Shown in pieces: positions 1 to 8,401 of a DNA stretch of 64,000 nucleotides (the stretch's first letter is position 1; the number at the start of each line of letters is the position of its first letter). The notes beneath the pieces were generated by a model. The model did not search any database and was not told the origin of the DNA. It saw only the letters and a program-made list of their open reading frames with translations. Source of the stretch: Campylobacter vulpis (GTDB taxonomy: Bacteria; Campylobacterota; Campylobacteria; Campylobacterales; Campylobacteraceae); the NCBI RefSeq assembly GCF_014217995.1, contig NZ_CP041617.1:620001-684000 (forward strand). Reading direction: 5' to 3'. Made by a program: the position numbers and the translations under genes.

Positions 1-86
1 GGAAAATTAAAAGCATTAAGGGGCTAGATGTGAGCATTTTAAGCGGAGTGTATGAAAGCGTTTGGGAGTTTAAAGAGGAGCTGTGA
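1..86 (+). CDS. C-terminal end of an unidentified protein (partial)
   Basis: An open frame enters from the window's left edge and ends with TGA at 84-86, giving about 27 residues ending in EFKEEL. The stop overlaps the pheA start (TGATG), so it is translationally coupled to pheA and probably in the same operon. The tail is too short to assign a family. In C. jejuni, as I remember it, a HAD-family hydrolase gene precedes pheA, but the visible residues do not prove that identity. Confidence 0.6.
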   Translation, partial: KIKSIKGLDVSILSGVYESVWEFKEEL

Positions 87-1147
87 TGCCAAATTTAGAG
101 GAATTTAGGGTTAAAATTGATGCCATTGATGATGAGCTTTTGAAGCTTTTAAATGAAAGAATGAGCTATGTTAAAAGGATAGGGGAATTAAAGCAAAGTT
201 TAGGTGCAGCCATTTATAGACCTGAAAGAGAAAGAGCGATTATAAATCGCTTGAAAAGTGAGAATTTAGGGCTGTTAGACCAAAATGCCATTGAGGCGAT
301 TTATGGGGAAATTTTTGCGGTTTCTAGAAATTTGGAATTGCCTCAAGCGGTGGCGTATTTTGGACCTGAGGGAACTTACACACATCAAGCCGCTAGAATG
401 CGTTTTGGTGCGATGAGTCGCTATATCCCCTTAGCGACCATTGAAGATGTTTTTAAAGAGCTTGCAAATAAAGAGGCGAAATTTGGAGTCGTGCCGATAG
501 AAAATAATACTGAAGGTGCGGTAGGCGTGACGCTTGATTGCTTGGGGGCGTATGAGGAGCTTAAAATTTTTGGCGAAATTTATATGGATATCCATCATTC
601 TTTTGTGGGGATTAATGAAAATATTAAGGAAATTGAACGCATTTACTCCCATCCGCAAGGTTATAATCAGTGTAGAAAATTCTTGGAAAGTCACGGCTTA
701 AATGCTGTGGAATTCGTCCCAGCTAAATCGACTGCAAACGCCGCTCACCTTGCTTCACAGGATAAAAAGTCTGCTGCCATTTGTTCTAAAATCGCAGCAA
801 AAATTTATAATGTGCCCCTACTTTTTGATAAAATTGAGGATAATGCGGCAAATAGGACGCGTTTTTTGATTTTAAGTGATATTATAACGCCTAAAATGAA
901 TCATTGTAAAACTTCTATTTTAGCACACACAGCACATAAGCCGGGCGGACTTAGTGCCTTGCTAGAAAATTTTAAAAAAGAAAATATCAATCTCACTAAG
1001 CTAGAATCGCGTCCCGTGAAAGCAAAAGAATTTCTCCATAGCTTTTACATCGATTTTGAAGGGCATATAGAAGATGAAAATGTCAAAAGAGCCTTAAGTG
1101 GCAATGAAGACATTGTGTGGCTTGGCTCTTATTTGAAAGAGTGTTAG
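86..1147 (+). CDS. pheA: P-protein: chorismate mutase / prephenate dehydratase
   Basis: A bifunctional cytosolic enzyme of phenylalanine synthesis that converts chorismate to prephenate and then to phenylpyruvate. The 353 aa protein has a helical AroQ-type chorismate mutase domain (about 1-85), a prephenate dehydratase domain opening with GPEGTYTHQAA at 93-103 and containing the TRFL motif, and a C-terminal ACT domain with the ESRP motif that normally gives phenylalanine feedback control. Length is typical of the family. I place the start at ATG 86, which overlaps the preceding stop; a GTG three bases earlier is possible. In C. jejuni hisC usually follows; here a restriction-modification pair on the opposite strand does, so synteny breaks immediately downstream. 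Confidence 0.95.
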   Translation: MPNLEEFRVKIDAIDDELLKLLNERMSYVKRIGELKQSLGAAIYRPERERAIINRLKSENLGLLDQNAIEAIYGEIFAVSRNLELPQAVAYFGPEGTYTHQAARMRFGAMSRYIPLATIEDVFKELANKEAKFGVVPIENNTEGAVGVTLDCLGAYEELKIFGEIYMDIHHSFVGINENIKEIERIYSHPQGYNQCRKFLESHGLNAVEFVPAKSTANAAHLASQDKKSAAICSKIAAKIYNVPLLFDKIEDNAANRTRFLILSDIITPKMNHCKTSILAHTAHKPGGLSALLENFKKENINLTKLESRPVKAKEFLHSFYIDFEGHIEDENVKRALSGNEDIVWLGSYLKEC

Positions 1148-1258
1148 AATACTTTTGGTAAATTTGGACTATTTTATAAAATTCATACCCTTTGGAGAAT
1201 TTTAATGTGCAGTTAGGCTCTTTTTACCTTTCTTTATAGGCTTTAAATCGTGCTACAT

Positions 1259-1864
1259 TTATTTGTTTAATCTCACTTCCTTGCGTTTAATTTTCTTTTC
1301 TCTACTCTGTGCGTTGGCTTGAAGTTCTGCGTGTTGGTTTTTTATTTCAAGTGGCCAGTCCGCGCCTTGTTCTTGCACATTCCATTCTGGGTGTTCGCTT
1401 TCCACACTTAAATAATCCTCCACACAACACTGCTCTATAAATTTATAAGAAATAGAAACATTTTTGACTTTTTTCAGCCCAAACAACCCTTTGACTTCTT
1501 TTTCAAAATTCTCTTGGTAAATCATATAAAATTCTATTTTTTTACCCTGTAAAATCGTGTGATAGAGAAAATACCACACGCCAAAACTTCTAATACTTGG
1601 TCGCCCTTTTACTCCGCCGTCTCTATAAATTTCTAAAGTGCTTTTGATTCCCCCTGCGGCTTGGCTTCCACCGATTTTTTTAATCTCGCCATCTACTACA
1701 ATAAGATACACTCTAGCTACATTTTCACTTAATATTTTTTGTGATAGTGCCTTGCCATTTTCATCTTTTAAATCTTTTAGATAATTAAAATTAAGCTTTG
1801 TGCTACCACTTACAAACTCTACATCAGCGATTTTAAATGCCGTTTTGACTTGCCCTATTTTCAT
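1259..1864 (-). CDS. putative type II restriction endonuclease (GIY-YIG-like)
   Basis: A 201 aa protein encoded 2 bp downstream of a DNA adenine methyltransferase, the standard layout of a type II restriction-modification pair, so its role is inferred mainly from position. The sequence shows a possible GIY-YIG pattern: VYLIV at about residues 52-56, then KKIGGS at about 62-67, an Arg in IYRDGG soon after, and a later Glu-rich stretch (IEQCCVEDYL) that could hold the catalytic Glu. This is suggestive only. The C-terminus is strongly basic (KKIKRKEVR). I chose ATG 1864 because AAAGGAG lies 5 nt upstream; a GTG at 1870 overlapping the methylase stop is the alternative. Target sequence is unknown. 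Confidence 0.6.
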   Translation of the reverse strand: MKIGQVKTAFKIADVEFVSGSTKLNFNYLKDLKDENGKALSQKILSENVARVYLIVVDGEIKKIGGSQAAGGIKSTLEIYRDGGVKGRPSIRSFGVWYFLYHTILQGKKIEFYMIYQENFEKEVKGLFGLKKVKNVSISYKFIEQCCVEDYLSVESEHPEWNVQEQGADWPLEIKNQHAELQANAQSREKKIKRKEVRLNK

Positions 1865-1866
1865 TT

Positions 1867-2796
1867 TCACTCCTTTATAATCAAAAGTTCGTGGCTTTGT
1901 TTGGTGTTGTCTGCATCGCCCCTTTCAATGCGATTTTTACCTATTCTTGTTTCGCCTTGTCCCATTGTATATTGCCATTTTGGCTCTAAGATTTTAAAAT
2001 CCTTATAAGCTTCCCTGATAAACTCACAATCATTATAACTTAACACAAACTTGCCTTTATGGTTTTTAAGACAAATTGCTAAAAGCTCATGATTAAAGCT
2101 ATTGTGATGAATAGGAAAGTTTCGCATAGGATAGATTCCTTTAAACATTTTAGAATCTCCCTCTAAAAAATACGGCGGGTCGCAATAGAAAAAATCAGTA
2201 GGATATTTTTCAAACACCGCTTCAAAGCTCGCCATTTCTACTTTAAGATTATGCGTTTTAAAAGCTCTAATTTTTTCTAAGGCTTTTAAATAGCGATTTT
2301 TATCTTCATAGATTTTACTCATCCAGCCTAAAAATCCGGGTCCATAGCTTAGATTAAAATTAAAGTAATAATCCCTTGCAAGTATGAGAGAATCTAGCTC
2401 TATTTTGGGCTTATTGTTGGGGTTTTTATGCCTTTCATTCCAAAATAAACTTAGCTCATTTTTGATGATTGCGTAATTTTCTTTTGTGGGTTCAAGCTTT
2501 AAAAGCTCATTATAAAGCGCGTTAGAATCCTTGCATAAAACTTGCCAAAAATTCACTAAAATATCAAATACATCAAAAGCTAAAACTTCAATATCAAGCT
2601 CTAAAGCTACCGCTACTTCCACACTCCCACCGCCAATAAATGGGCTAATAAGTCTCTTTATATCACTAGGAATCTGTTCTAAAATTAACCCCACCGCCAA
2701 AGATTTACCCCCACCATAACGCAAGGGGCTTTTTGTGTAGCGTTTATAGGTTAAATTTTTGCCTTTGAGATGATGTAAAAAAGTTTCTTTTTTCAC
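1867..2796 (-). CDS. DNA adenine-N6 methyltransferase, D12 (Dam-like) class
   Basis: This enzyme transfers a methyl group from S-adenosylmethionine to adenine in a short DNA site, protecting it from the adjacent nuclease. The 309 aa protein carries the D12-class signatures: an N-terminal KSPLRYGGGKS (22-32), the AdoMet-binding SPFIGGG (51-57) and the catalytic DPPYF (206-210). The region between holds the presumed target-recognition segment. Start is GTG at 2796; AAGGAT lies about 12 nt upstream, a rather long spacing. It is first in a two-gene operon with the putative nuclease. The pair interrupts the gene order expected after pheA and is the clearest candidate for horizontal gain in the left part of the window. 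Recognition sequence cannot be read from the protein. Confidence 0.88.
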   Translation of the reverse strand: MKKETFLHHLKGKNLTYKRYTKSPLRYGGGKSLAVGLILEQIPSDIKRLISPFIGGGSVEVAVALELDIEVLAFDVFDILVNFWQVLCKDSNALYNELLKLEPTKENYAIIKNELSLFWNERHKNPNNKPKIELDSLILARDYYFNFNLSYGPGFLGWMSKIYEDKNRYLKALEKIRAFKTHNLKVEMASFEAVFEKYPTDFFYCDPPYFLEGDSKMFKGIYPMRNFPIHHNSFNHELLAICLKNHKGKFVLSYNDCEFIREAYKDFKILEPKWQYTMGQGETRIGKNRIERGDADNTKQSHELLIIKE

Positions 2797-2954
2797 CGTG
2801 TTGAATAATCCTTATCAAATTTATAAATGTAAAAGTTTAGCATTTTAGTTTAAATTGCTCTCTTTATTTTGCAGTTTAAAATTTGCAAGAAAAAATTAAA
2901 AAATAAGTTTAATTGTGCTAAATTTCTAACTTATGAAATTTCAAGGAAGAAATA

Positions 2955-4370
2955 ATGCACGGGAAAATAGCGATTTATATGGACTCCACAGGTAGAGGCA
3001 CCGTTACAAATTCGGCGAAGCTTTTTTTTGAATTTAATCGCCAGTCGTGGAGTGATAAAAGAAGTATGCCTAGTGTGGGTATGCTTGTGGAATTTCGTGC
3101 TGAGGGTAAGACAATAACAAGCGTTCGTCCTTCGCGTTATCAAGAATTTAAAGAGGGTGATTTCATCACTGAAAATGACTTTTGGCGAACGGATAGCGAT
3201 GAGGCGTTAGAGGATTTACAAGGCTCAAGGCGTAGTGCTTACATTACCGAGCTTTATAGAGGGACGGACTATGATACCATAGAGAAAATTCCGCTTTCTT
3301 TTACCATACCTCAAGCGATTCAAAAGTATTTTGCGGGAGAAATTCTTTCTGTGGAGGCTTTAAAACAAAATGTCGATGATGAAGAGGAAATTCCTTGCAT
3401 TTTGGATTACTTTATCTTAAAACGCTTTTTGACAAAATCTTTAGATACGCTCATTTTTATGGATCATTCTACTGATCAAACGCAGTTTAGCTCTTTAAAA
3501 AGTATCATTATGCACCTAGAAAATTCTTATAATGATATGAAAGATAAGCATAAGATGATTAATATAACGAAAATTTTTAACGAGACTTTTTTGTCTTTAC
3601 AATGTCATTATCAAGCTCTTATTTCCACCATAGATACAAGGAAAAATCGTGCCCAGTCCCTAGAAGCTCAAATGAAAACTTTAACTTTAGAAATGAATGC
3701 AAGGGCGGCGACTATGGATCCTGCTAAAATGCAAGCTAAACAAGAGCGTTTTGATAAACTTGCTAAAGAGGCGACTTATTACCGCACTTCCTTAAAGCGT
3801 TTGGAGGCGATTCGCGATGATTTTTATAAGAAAAATTTTAGTATTTTTGAAAATGCCTTTAAGCTTTCAAGAGAAAAGCTTTTTAATAAAATCGTTACAG
3901 GCTTAAACCTCTGTGCGACTATTATGGATATGAAAATTTGGAAGCTATCTTTAAAATCATCAGGGGTTAAAAATTCCTATTTTACGAGAAGTAATATTGA
4001 AAATTCTTTTTGCTCTTTAGCTTTTGCGGAGCATTATTTAAGTAGGCTTAATAAGGCAGCACTTAATCCATTTGACCAAAAACTTCTAGTTTATATCCAA
4101 AAAATCACTAAGGAGCAAAGAAAGAAATTCCTCGTGGTAACTTCTGATTTAGACTTGCTTTGTAAAGTGAAAGTGGAGGTTTTTGCGTTAAATCCTTATT
4201 ATATCGTTAAATATGCTCCCAAAAAAGTTAATTATCAATCTTTAATGAGAGATAATAATTTTGACATTGTTTATATCGATGAGGCACATATTTGGGAGAG
4301 TGCTGCGGATATCATTTTGCAAGGAAAGCATTTTGATAAGACGGGAAAGACAAAATTTAAGTTAATATAA
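2955..4370 (+). CDS. uncharacterised protein with cold-shock-like N-terminal domain
   Basis: A 471 aa protein I recognise as a conserved Campylobacter hypothetical normally found before purD; no function is known to me. The first 60 or so residues (GKIAIYMDSTGRGTV, then LFFEFNRQSW and GMLVEFRAEG) follow the strand pattern of an OB-fold cold-shock domain. The middle (about 220-310) is helical and heptad-like, consistent with a coiled coil. The C-terminus contains LVVTSDLD and FDIVYIDEAH, which resembles a Walker-B-like strand but has no accompanying P-loop, so I do not call it an ATPase. RBS AAGGAAG precedes ATG 2955. The next downstream element is the 6S RNA, about 30 bp after the stop. Confidence 0.75.
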   Translation: MHGKIAIYMDSTGRGTVTNSAKLFFEFNRQSWSDKRSMPSVGMLVEFRAEGKTITSVRPSRYQEFKEGDFITENDFWRTDSDEALEDLQGSRRSAYITELYRGTDYDTIEKIPLSFTIPQAIQKYFAGEILSVEALKQNVDDEEEIPCILDYFILKRFLTKSLDTLIFMDHSTDQTQFSSLKSIIMHLENSYNDMKDKHKMINITKIFNETFLSLQCHYQALISTIDTRKNRAQSLEAQMKTLTLEMNARAATMDPAKMQAKQERFDKLAKEATYYRTSLKRLEAIRDDFYKKNFSIFENAFKLSREKLFNKIVTGLNLCATIMDMKIWKLSLKSSGVKNSYFTRSNIENSFCSLAFAEHYLSRLNKAALNPFDQKLLVYIQKITKEQRKKFLVVTSDLDLLCKVKVEVFALNPYYIVKYAPKKVNYQSLMRDNNFDIVYIDEAHIWESAADIILQGKHFDKTGKTKFKLI

Positions 4371-4391
4371 GAATTTTAAGCTAAATAAGAC

Positions 4392-4397
4392 TATAAT
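4392..4397 (+). promoter_or_regulatory. -10 element of the 6S RNA promoter
   Basis: A perfect TATAAT lies 22 bp after the upstream stop codon. A start about 7 nt downstream (near 4402-4404) would place the RNA's 5' end just before the closing helix of the predicted 6S structure. No clear -35 box is visible, which is normal for Campylobacter sigma70 promoters. Confidence 0.7.
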
Positions 4398-4401
4398 TTC
4401 A

Positions 4402-4587
4402 CTTGCCTGAGTAGTTTGTGCTATTTAAAGTGATCCAACACATTATTACTAACTGCGAGTGTGCGATTTACCGTGTCTGTGGCGTCGTTTGAGTTTCGAA
4501 AGAAGCGAGAAGTTGCAGCCTTTAAAAGTCGCCTAGTGGTTTTTTGACTTTTTGGGGTCAATCTTTGTAAAACGGCTGCTTGGGTTT
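4402..4587 (+). ncRNA. ssrS: 6S RNA (RNA polymerase regulator)
   Basis: A non-coding segment of about 186 nt with a TATAAT promoter and the long imperfect hairpin typical of 6S RNA, which binds sigma70 RNA polymerase by mimicking an open promoter. Helices I can pair by hand: closing stem 4406-4411 (CCTGAG) with 4579-4584 (CTTGGG); GATCC 4432-4436 with GGGTC 4555-4559, extended by TTTAAAG with CTTTGTAAA; GCGATT with AGTCGC further in; and an apical TCGTTT/AAGCGA stem. A mostly unpaired region lies between the inner and outer helices. Location directly upstream of purD agrees with what I recall for epsilonproteobacterial 6S RNA. Ends are approximate. purD probably shares the transcript by readthrough. 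Confidence 0.8.
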
Positions 4588-4600
4588 TTAAGGAGAAATA

Positions 4601-5848
4601 ATGAAAATTATGATTTTAGGGGCGGGTGCTAGGGAGTATTCTATAGCCTTAGCCTTAAAAAAAGAAAGAGAAAATTTAGAATTTATTTTTGTGCCAGGAA
4701 ATGGAGCGAGTGCGAAACTTGGTCAAAATGTAGATATTAAAGATGTTAAAGAGCTTGCTTTGTATGCGAAAAATGAGGGCGTAGAGCTTTGCATAGTGGG
4801 AAGCGAGAGTTTTTTAGAGCAGGGAGTTGTCGATGAATTTTTAAAGCTCAATCTTAAAATTTTTGGACCGACAAAAAGTGCGGCTATGCTTGAAAGTTCT
4901 AAGGCTTTTATGAAGGAATTTTTGCAAAGACATAAAATCAAAACGGCAAGATTTATCAACACAAGCGAATTTAAAGAAGCGTGTGAATTTATAGAAAGTT
5001 TAACGCCTCCTATTGTTGTGAAAGCCGATGGCTTATGTGCTGGAAAGGGCGTGATTATTGCTAAAAGCAAGGAAGAAGCCACGCAAGTTGCCGCTAAAAT
5101 GCTTAGTGGAGAGAGCTTTGGCGAGGCGGGGCGTAAAATTGTGGTGGAGGAATTTTTAGACGGCTTTGAATTAAGCATTTTCGCTCTTTGTGATGAGGAG
5201 GATTTTGTGCTTTTACCTGCCGCACAAGATCATAAAAAATTGTATGATAATGATGAAGGACCAAACACTGGTGGTATGGGTGCTTACGCTCCAAGCTCTT
5301 TAGCAAGTAAGGAGCTTTTAGAGCGTGTGAAAGATGAGATGATTAAGCCAACGCTTAAGGGTATGAAAGAGGAAAATAACGCCTTTTGTGGAGTGCTTTT
5401 TGTGGGACTTATGGTTGTGAAAAATGAGCCTTTTGTTTTGGAATTTAATGTGCGTTTTGGCGATCCTGAGTGTGAAGTTTTAATGCCTTTAATTAATAAT
5501 CCGCTTGAGCTTTTTATGGCAGCAAGTGAAAAAAGACTTAAAAATTTCAAGCTTGATTTGAGAAATGAGGTTGCTGTGGGGGTTGTTTGTGCAGGGAAAA
5601 ATTATCCTTTTAAAGCTTCCCCAAAAAGCAAGATAGAAATTTCAAAAATACCTGAAAACTCACACATTTCTTATGCTGGTGTGAGTTTGGAAAAAGATGA
5701 GTTGATCGCTGATGGAGGGAGGATTTTGGTTTGTGTTGGCACGGGTAAAACCATACAAGAGGCGAAAAAAAAGGCTTATGAACTTTGTGAAAATGTAAAT
5801 TACGAAGGGAAGCATTTTAGAAAAGATATAGCTTATCAGGTGGATTAA
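4601..5848 (+). CDS. purD: phosphoribosylamine-glycine ligase (GAR synthetase)
   Basis: Catalyses ATP-dependent joining of glycine to phosphoribosylamine, step two of purine synthesis. The 415 aa protein has the N-terminal Rossmann-like start ([10 protein letters not shown]), an ATP-grasp region with [11 protein letters not shown], the family motif [12 protein letters not shown], and the metal-binding [11 protein letters not shown]. Length is normal. AAGGAG lies 5 nt upstream of ATG 4601, immediately after the 6S RNA 3' end, and no separate promoter is evident, so expression may depend on readthrough of the 6S transcript. The stop overlaps the next start (TAATG). Confidence 0.96.
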   Translation: MKIMILGAGAREYSIALALKKERENLEFIFVPGNGASAKLGQNVDIKDVKELALYAKNEGVELCIVGSESFLEQGVVDEFLKLNLKIFGPTKSAAMLESSKAFMKEFLQRHKIKTARFINTSEFKEACEFIESLTPPIVVKADGLCAGKGVIIAKSKEEATQVAAKMLSGESFGEAGRKIVVEEFLDGFELSIFALCDEEDFVLLPAAQDHKKLYDNDEGPNTGGMGAYAPSSLASKELLERVKDEMIKPTLKGMKEENNAFCGVLFVGLMVVKNEPFVLEFNVRFGDPECEVLMPLINNPLELFMAASEKRLKNFKLDLRNEVAVGVVCAGKNYPFKASPKSKIEISKIPENSHISYAGVSLEKDELIADGGRILVCVGTGKTIQEAKKKAYELCENVNYEGKHFRKDIAYQVD

Positions 5849-6300
5849 TGAACGAAAATTTACAAGATAAATTAGATCGAGAGGGCTTAAAAATCGCTAG
5901 TTTTTTCAAAAGAGCTTTGGCTTACACTATTGATGAATTTTTGCTTTCTTGTATAGTTTTTGTGATTTTTTTTAATGAATTTCAAAAGATGAGCGACCCG
6001 CTTGAAGCAGTAAGAATTTTAGGAAATTTTTCTTTGGGCTTGTTTGTGCTTCAGTTTAGTTATCACACTATTTTTACGGCACTTTATGGGGCAAGTTTGG
6101 GAAAGATGGTGTGTAAAATTATCGTGATTGATGAGCAGCTTTTGGATAAGCCAAATTGGACGCAAAGTTGTATTAGGGCTTTAATTAGGCAGTTTAGCGG
6201 TATGGCTTTTATGCTGGGTTTTGCGTGGGCTTTGGGGAATAATTTGCGTAAAACTTGGCAAGATTATTTAGCTAGGACTGTGGTTGTTGATGTGGCGTAA
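5848..6300 (+). CDS. RDD-family integral membrane protein
   Basis: A 150 aa inner-membrane protein of the RDD family. The family Arg and Asp positions are seen in KRALAYTIDEF (about 22-32), followed by a hydrophobic helix (FLLSCIVFVIFF), a second membrane segment around residues 55-80, and a third in the C-terminal third. Function is unknown; some RDD proteins have been linked to ion transport or to envelope processes. It overlaps purD by one base and lptD by 11 bases, so the three are cotranscribed. The position next to lptD is compatible with an envelope role, but that is guilt by association. Confidence 0.82.
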   Translation: MNENLQDKLDREGLKIASFFKRALAYTIDEFLLSCIVFVIFFNEFQKMSDPLEAVRILGNFSLGLFVLQFSYHTIFTALYGASLGKMVCKIIVIDEQLLDKPNWTQSCIRALIRQFSGMAFMLGFAWALGNNLRKTWQDYLARTVVVDVA

Positions 6301-8335
6301 TTTTTCTTTCTTTTTGGCAACTTCTCTTACTTTAAATGCTGCACAAGTAGATATTTACGCTACAAATGCTAAAAAAGAGGGAGATAAGCTTATTGCAAAT
6401 CAAGATGTAGTTATATTTTCCGATTTTTATTTCATCACGGCAAATAAGGCAATTTATAATGAAAAAACCTCCGAAGTTGAGCTTTTTGGCGATGTGAATA
6501 TTTTAAGGGGGCAAAATGAAAGGTCGCATTCAAATTATGCTAGAATAAAACTTGACACAAATGAAGCAAATTTTGAAAAATTTTTCTTTGCAAATAATGA
6601 CCTTGAAGTATGGTTTAAAAGCGATAAGAGCTGCTTAGATGATAAGAGCTTTAAGGCTACGCTTTCTTCCGTTTCAAGCTGTAATGTCGAAAGTCCTGAC
6701 TGGGAGATTAAATTTAGTGAAGGTAGGCTAGATAGAGAGACAAATTTTGTCCATCTTTATAATGCACGCTTGTATGTTAAAGATGTGCCTGTATTTTATA
6801 TGCCTTATTTTGGTTTTAGTACAGATACGCAAAGACGCACAGGACTTTTAGTGCCTAAATTTAGCATAAAGGGTGATGAAGGCTTTTTTTATGAGCAACC
6901 TATTTATTTCACTATGCAGGAAAATTGGGATTTGCAGTTTAATCCTCAAATAAGAACACATAGGGGTTATGGACTTTACTCAACTTTAAGATTTATCGAT
7001 TCTGCTTCTTCTATGGGGGAGTGGAATTTTGGAGTTTTTAGGGAAAATACAGATTATTTTAAAGATGAAAATTTGGAAAATCAAACCCATGTAGGTGCTG
7101 AGCTTAAATATCTAAGAACGGATTTGATTAAATCTTTACTTGGAGATAATTTTCAAGAAGGATTGTGGGTTGATGCGACTTATTTAAATGATGTGGATTA
7201 TTTAAATTTGGGAAGACGCGATTATAAAGATGTGAATTCTTTAATTACTTCAAAAATTAATTATTTTCTTGCCGATGAAAATAATTTTTATGGAGCTTAT
7301 GGAAAATACTATATCGACACCTCTAAAACCCACAATAAAGACACCTTACAAGAATATCCCTCATTTCAATACCACCGCTTTTTAAATTCTTTGCTTGATG
7401 AGAGGATACGCTACTCTTTTGATGTGAGTTTTAATAATTATTACAGACGCGTAGGACCTTATGCGAATAATCTTAATTTAAGCTTACCTTTATCATACCA
7501 CAATGCTTTTTTTGATAATTTTTTGCACTTTGCTTTTACGGAAAGGCTTGACGCTTCTTTTGTTAATTACAGCAACGACCCACAAAAAGAACACGAGCAT
7601 TTTTATAGAAACACACACGAATTTGACTTTTATACAGATCTTTCTAAGGCTTATGATAGCTTTTTTCATACTTTAAATTTGGGGGTTAGTTATATTTTAC
7701 CCGGAGGTAAATCAGGAGGTATTAGTGAGGATTATTTAAATTTGGAAAAAATTGATGAAAAATTAAGTCCTTATTTAGTGCAATATTTTTACAATGAAAA
7801 TGGCGAGAAAAAACTTAAAAATCGCATCGATGTGAGTTATTTAAGCAGACGCGATGAATTTGAAGAGAGTAAAAATCTCATTACTTATTATTATAATGAA
7901 AATATTAGCCTTAATAACGAAGTGATTTATTCTCATTTAGATAGGCATTTTAGTAATATTTTAAGTCAAATTGAGCTAGGCTTAAATCCGCAGTTTAATT
8001 GGGAATTCTCTCACGCTTATCAAAATGATGAATATGGAAAATATAGCTTCATAGGCACAAGGGCAAATTATTATTTAAACGCAAATTATAATTTTTTTGG
8101 TGGAATTTGGCTTGATACTCAAAGAGCGCATGCGAATATGTGGGAGCTAGGTTATACCTATCAGCGTAAGTGTTGGAATTATTCTTTAATGTATAAAGAA
8201 AGGATAGACCCAAAACTTACAAGTGCTGGTATTAGTGCTAGAAATCAAAGTGGATTTTATCTTGTGTTTAATTTTTATCCACTTGGGGGCGTGGGCTATG
8301 ATTTTGCTTTACAAGATGATGAAAATAAAATTTAA
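6290..8335 (+). CDS. lptD: LPS/LOS-assembly outer-membrane protein LptD
   Basis: The outer-membrane beta-barrel that, with LptE, inserts lipooligosaccharide into the outer leaflet. The 681 aa precursor has a signal peptide (hydrophobic FFLATSLTLNA), a periplasmic OstA-type jellyroll beginning at DIYATNAKKEGDKLIA and including ELFGDVNILRG, and a long barrel rich in alternating aromatic strands (for example SFQYHRFLNSLLDERIRYSF). Four Cys are visible (CLDD, SSCNVE, KCWNYS), the sort used for disulfide maturation. I put the start at ATG 6290, which gives a good signal peptide, rather than two upstream TTG codons. It overlaps the RDD gene by 11 bp and is followed 66 bp later by pnp. Confidence 0.9.
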   Translation: MWRNFSFFLATSLTLNAAQVDIYATNAKKEGDKLIANQDVVIFSDFYFITANKAIYNEKTSEVELFGDVNILRGQNERSHSNYARIKLDTNEANFEKFFFANNDLEVWFKSDKSCLDDKSFKATLSSVSSCNVESPDWEIKFSEGRLDRETNFVHLYNARLYVKDVPVFYMPYFGFSTDTQRRTGLLVPKFSIKGDEGFFYEQPIYFTMQENWDLQFNPQIRTHRGYGLYSTLRFIDSASSMGEWNFGVFRENTDYFKDENLENQTHVGAELKYLRTDLIKSLLGDNFQEGLWVDATYLNDVDYLNLGRRDYKDVNSLITSKINYFLADENNFYGAYGKYYIDTSKTHNKDTLQEYPSFQYHRFLNSLLDERIRYSFDVSFNNYYRRVGPYANNLNLSLPLSYHNAFFDNFLHFAFTERLDASFVNYSNDPQKEHEHFYRNTHEFDFYTDLSKAYDSFFHTLNLGVSYILPGGKSGGISEDYLNLEKIDEKLSPYLVQYFYNENGEKKLKNRIDVSYLSRRDEFEESKNLITYYYNENISLNNEVIYSHLDRHFSNILSQIELGLNPQFNWEFSHAYQNDEYGKYSFIGTRANYYLNANYNFFGGIWLDTQRAHANMWELGYTYQRKCWNYSLMYKERIDPKLTSAGISARNQSGFYLVFNFYPLGGVGYDFALQDDENKI

Positions 8336-8401
8336 GGAAAAAGCGTGTTTAATTTATTTAAAAATTTTAAAAAATTACTATCAAATGATAAAGGAAATAT
8401 A

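Noticed and set aside
1148-1258. Possible hisC remnant or RNA gene after pheA
   Set aside because: No similarity to hisC and no convincing hairpin seen in the 111 bp; I see nothing there.
8345-8401. GTG start giving PNPase 19 extra residues
   Set aside because: The extension is Lys/Phe-rich and non-conserved, and AAAGGA sits just before ATG 8402, which gives the family N-terminus.
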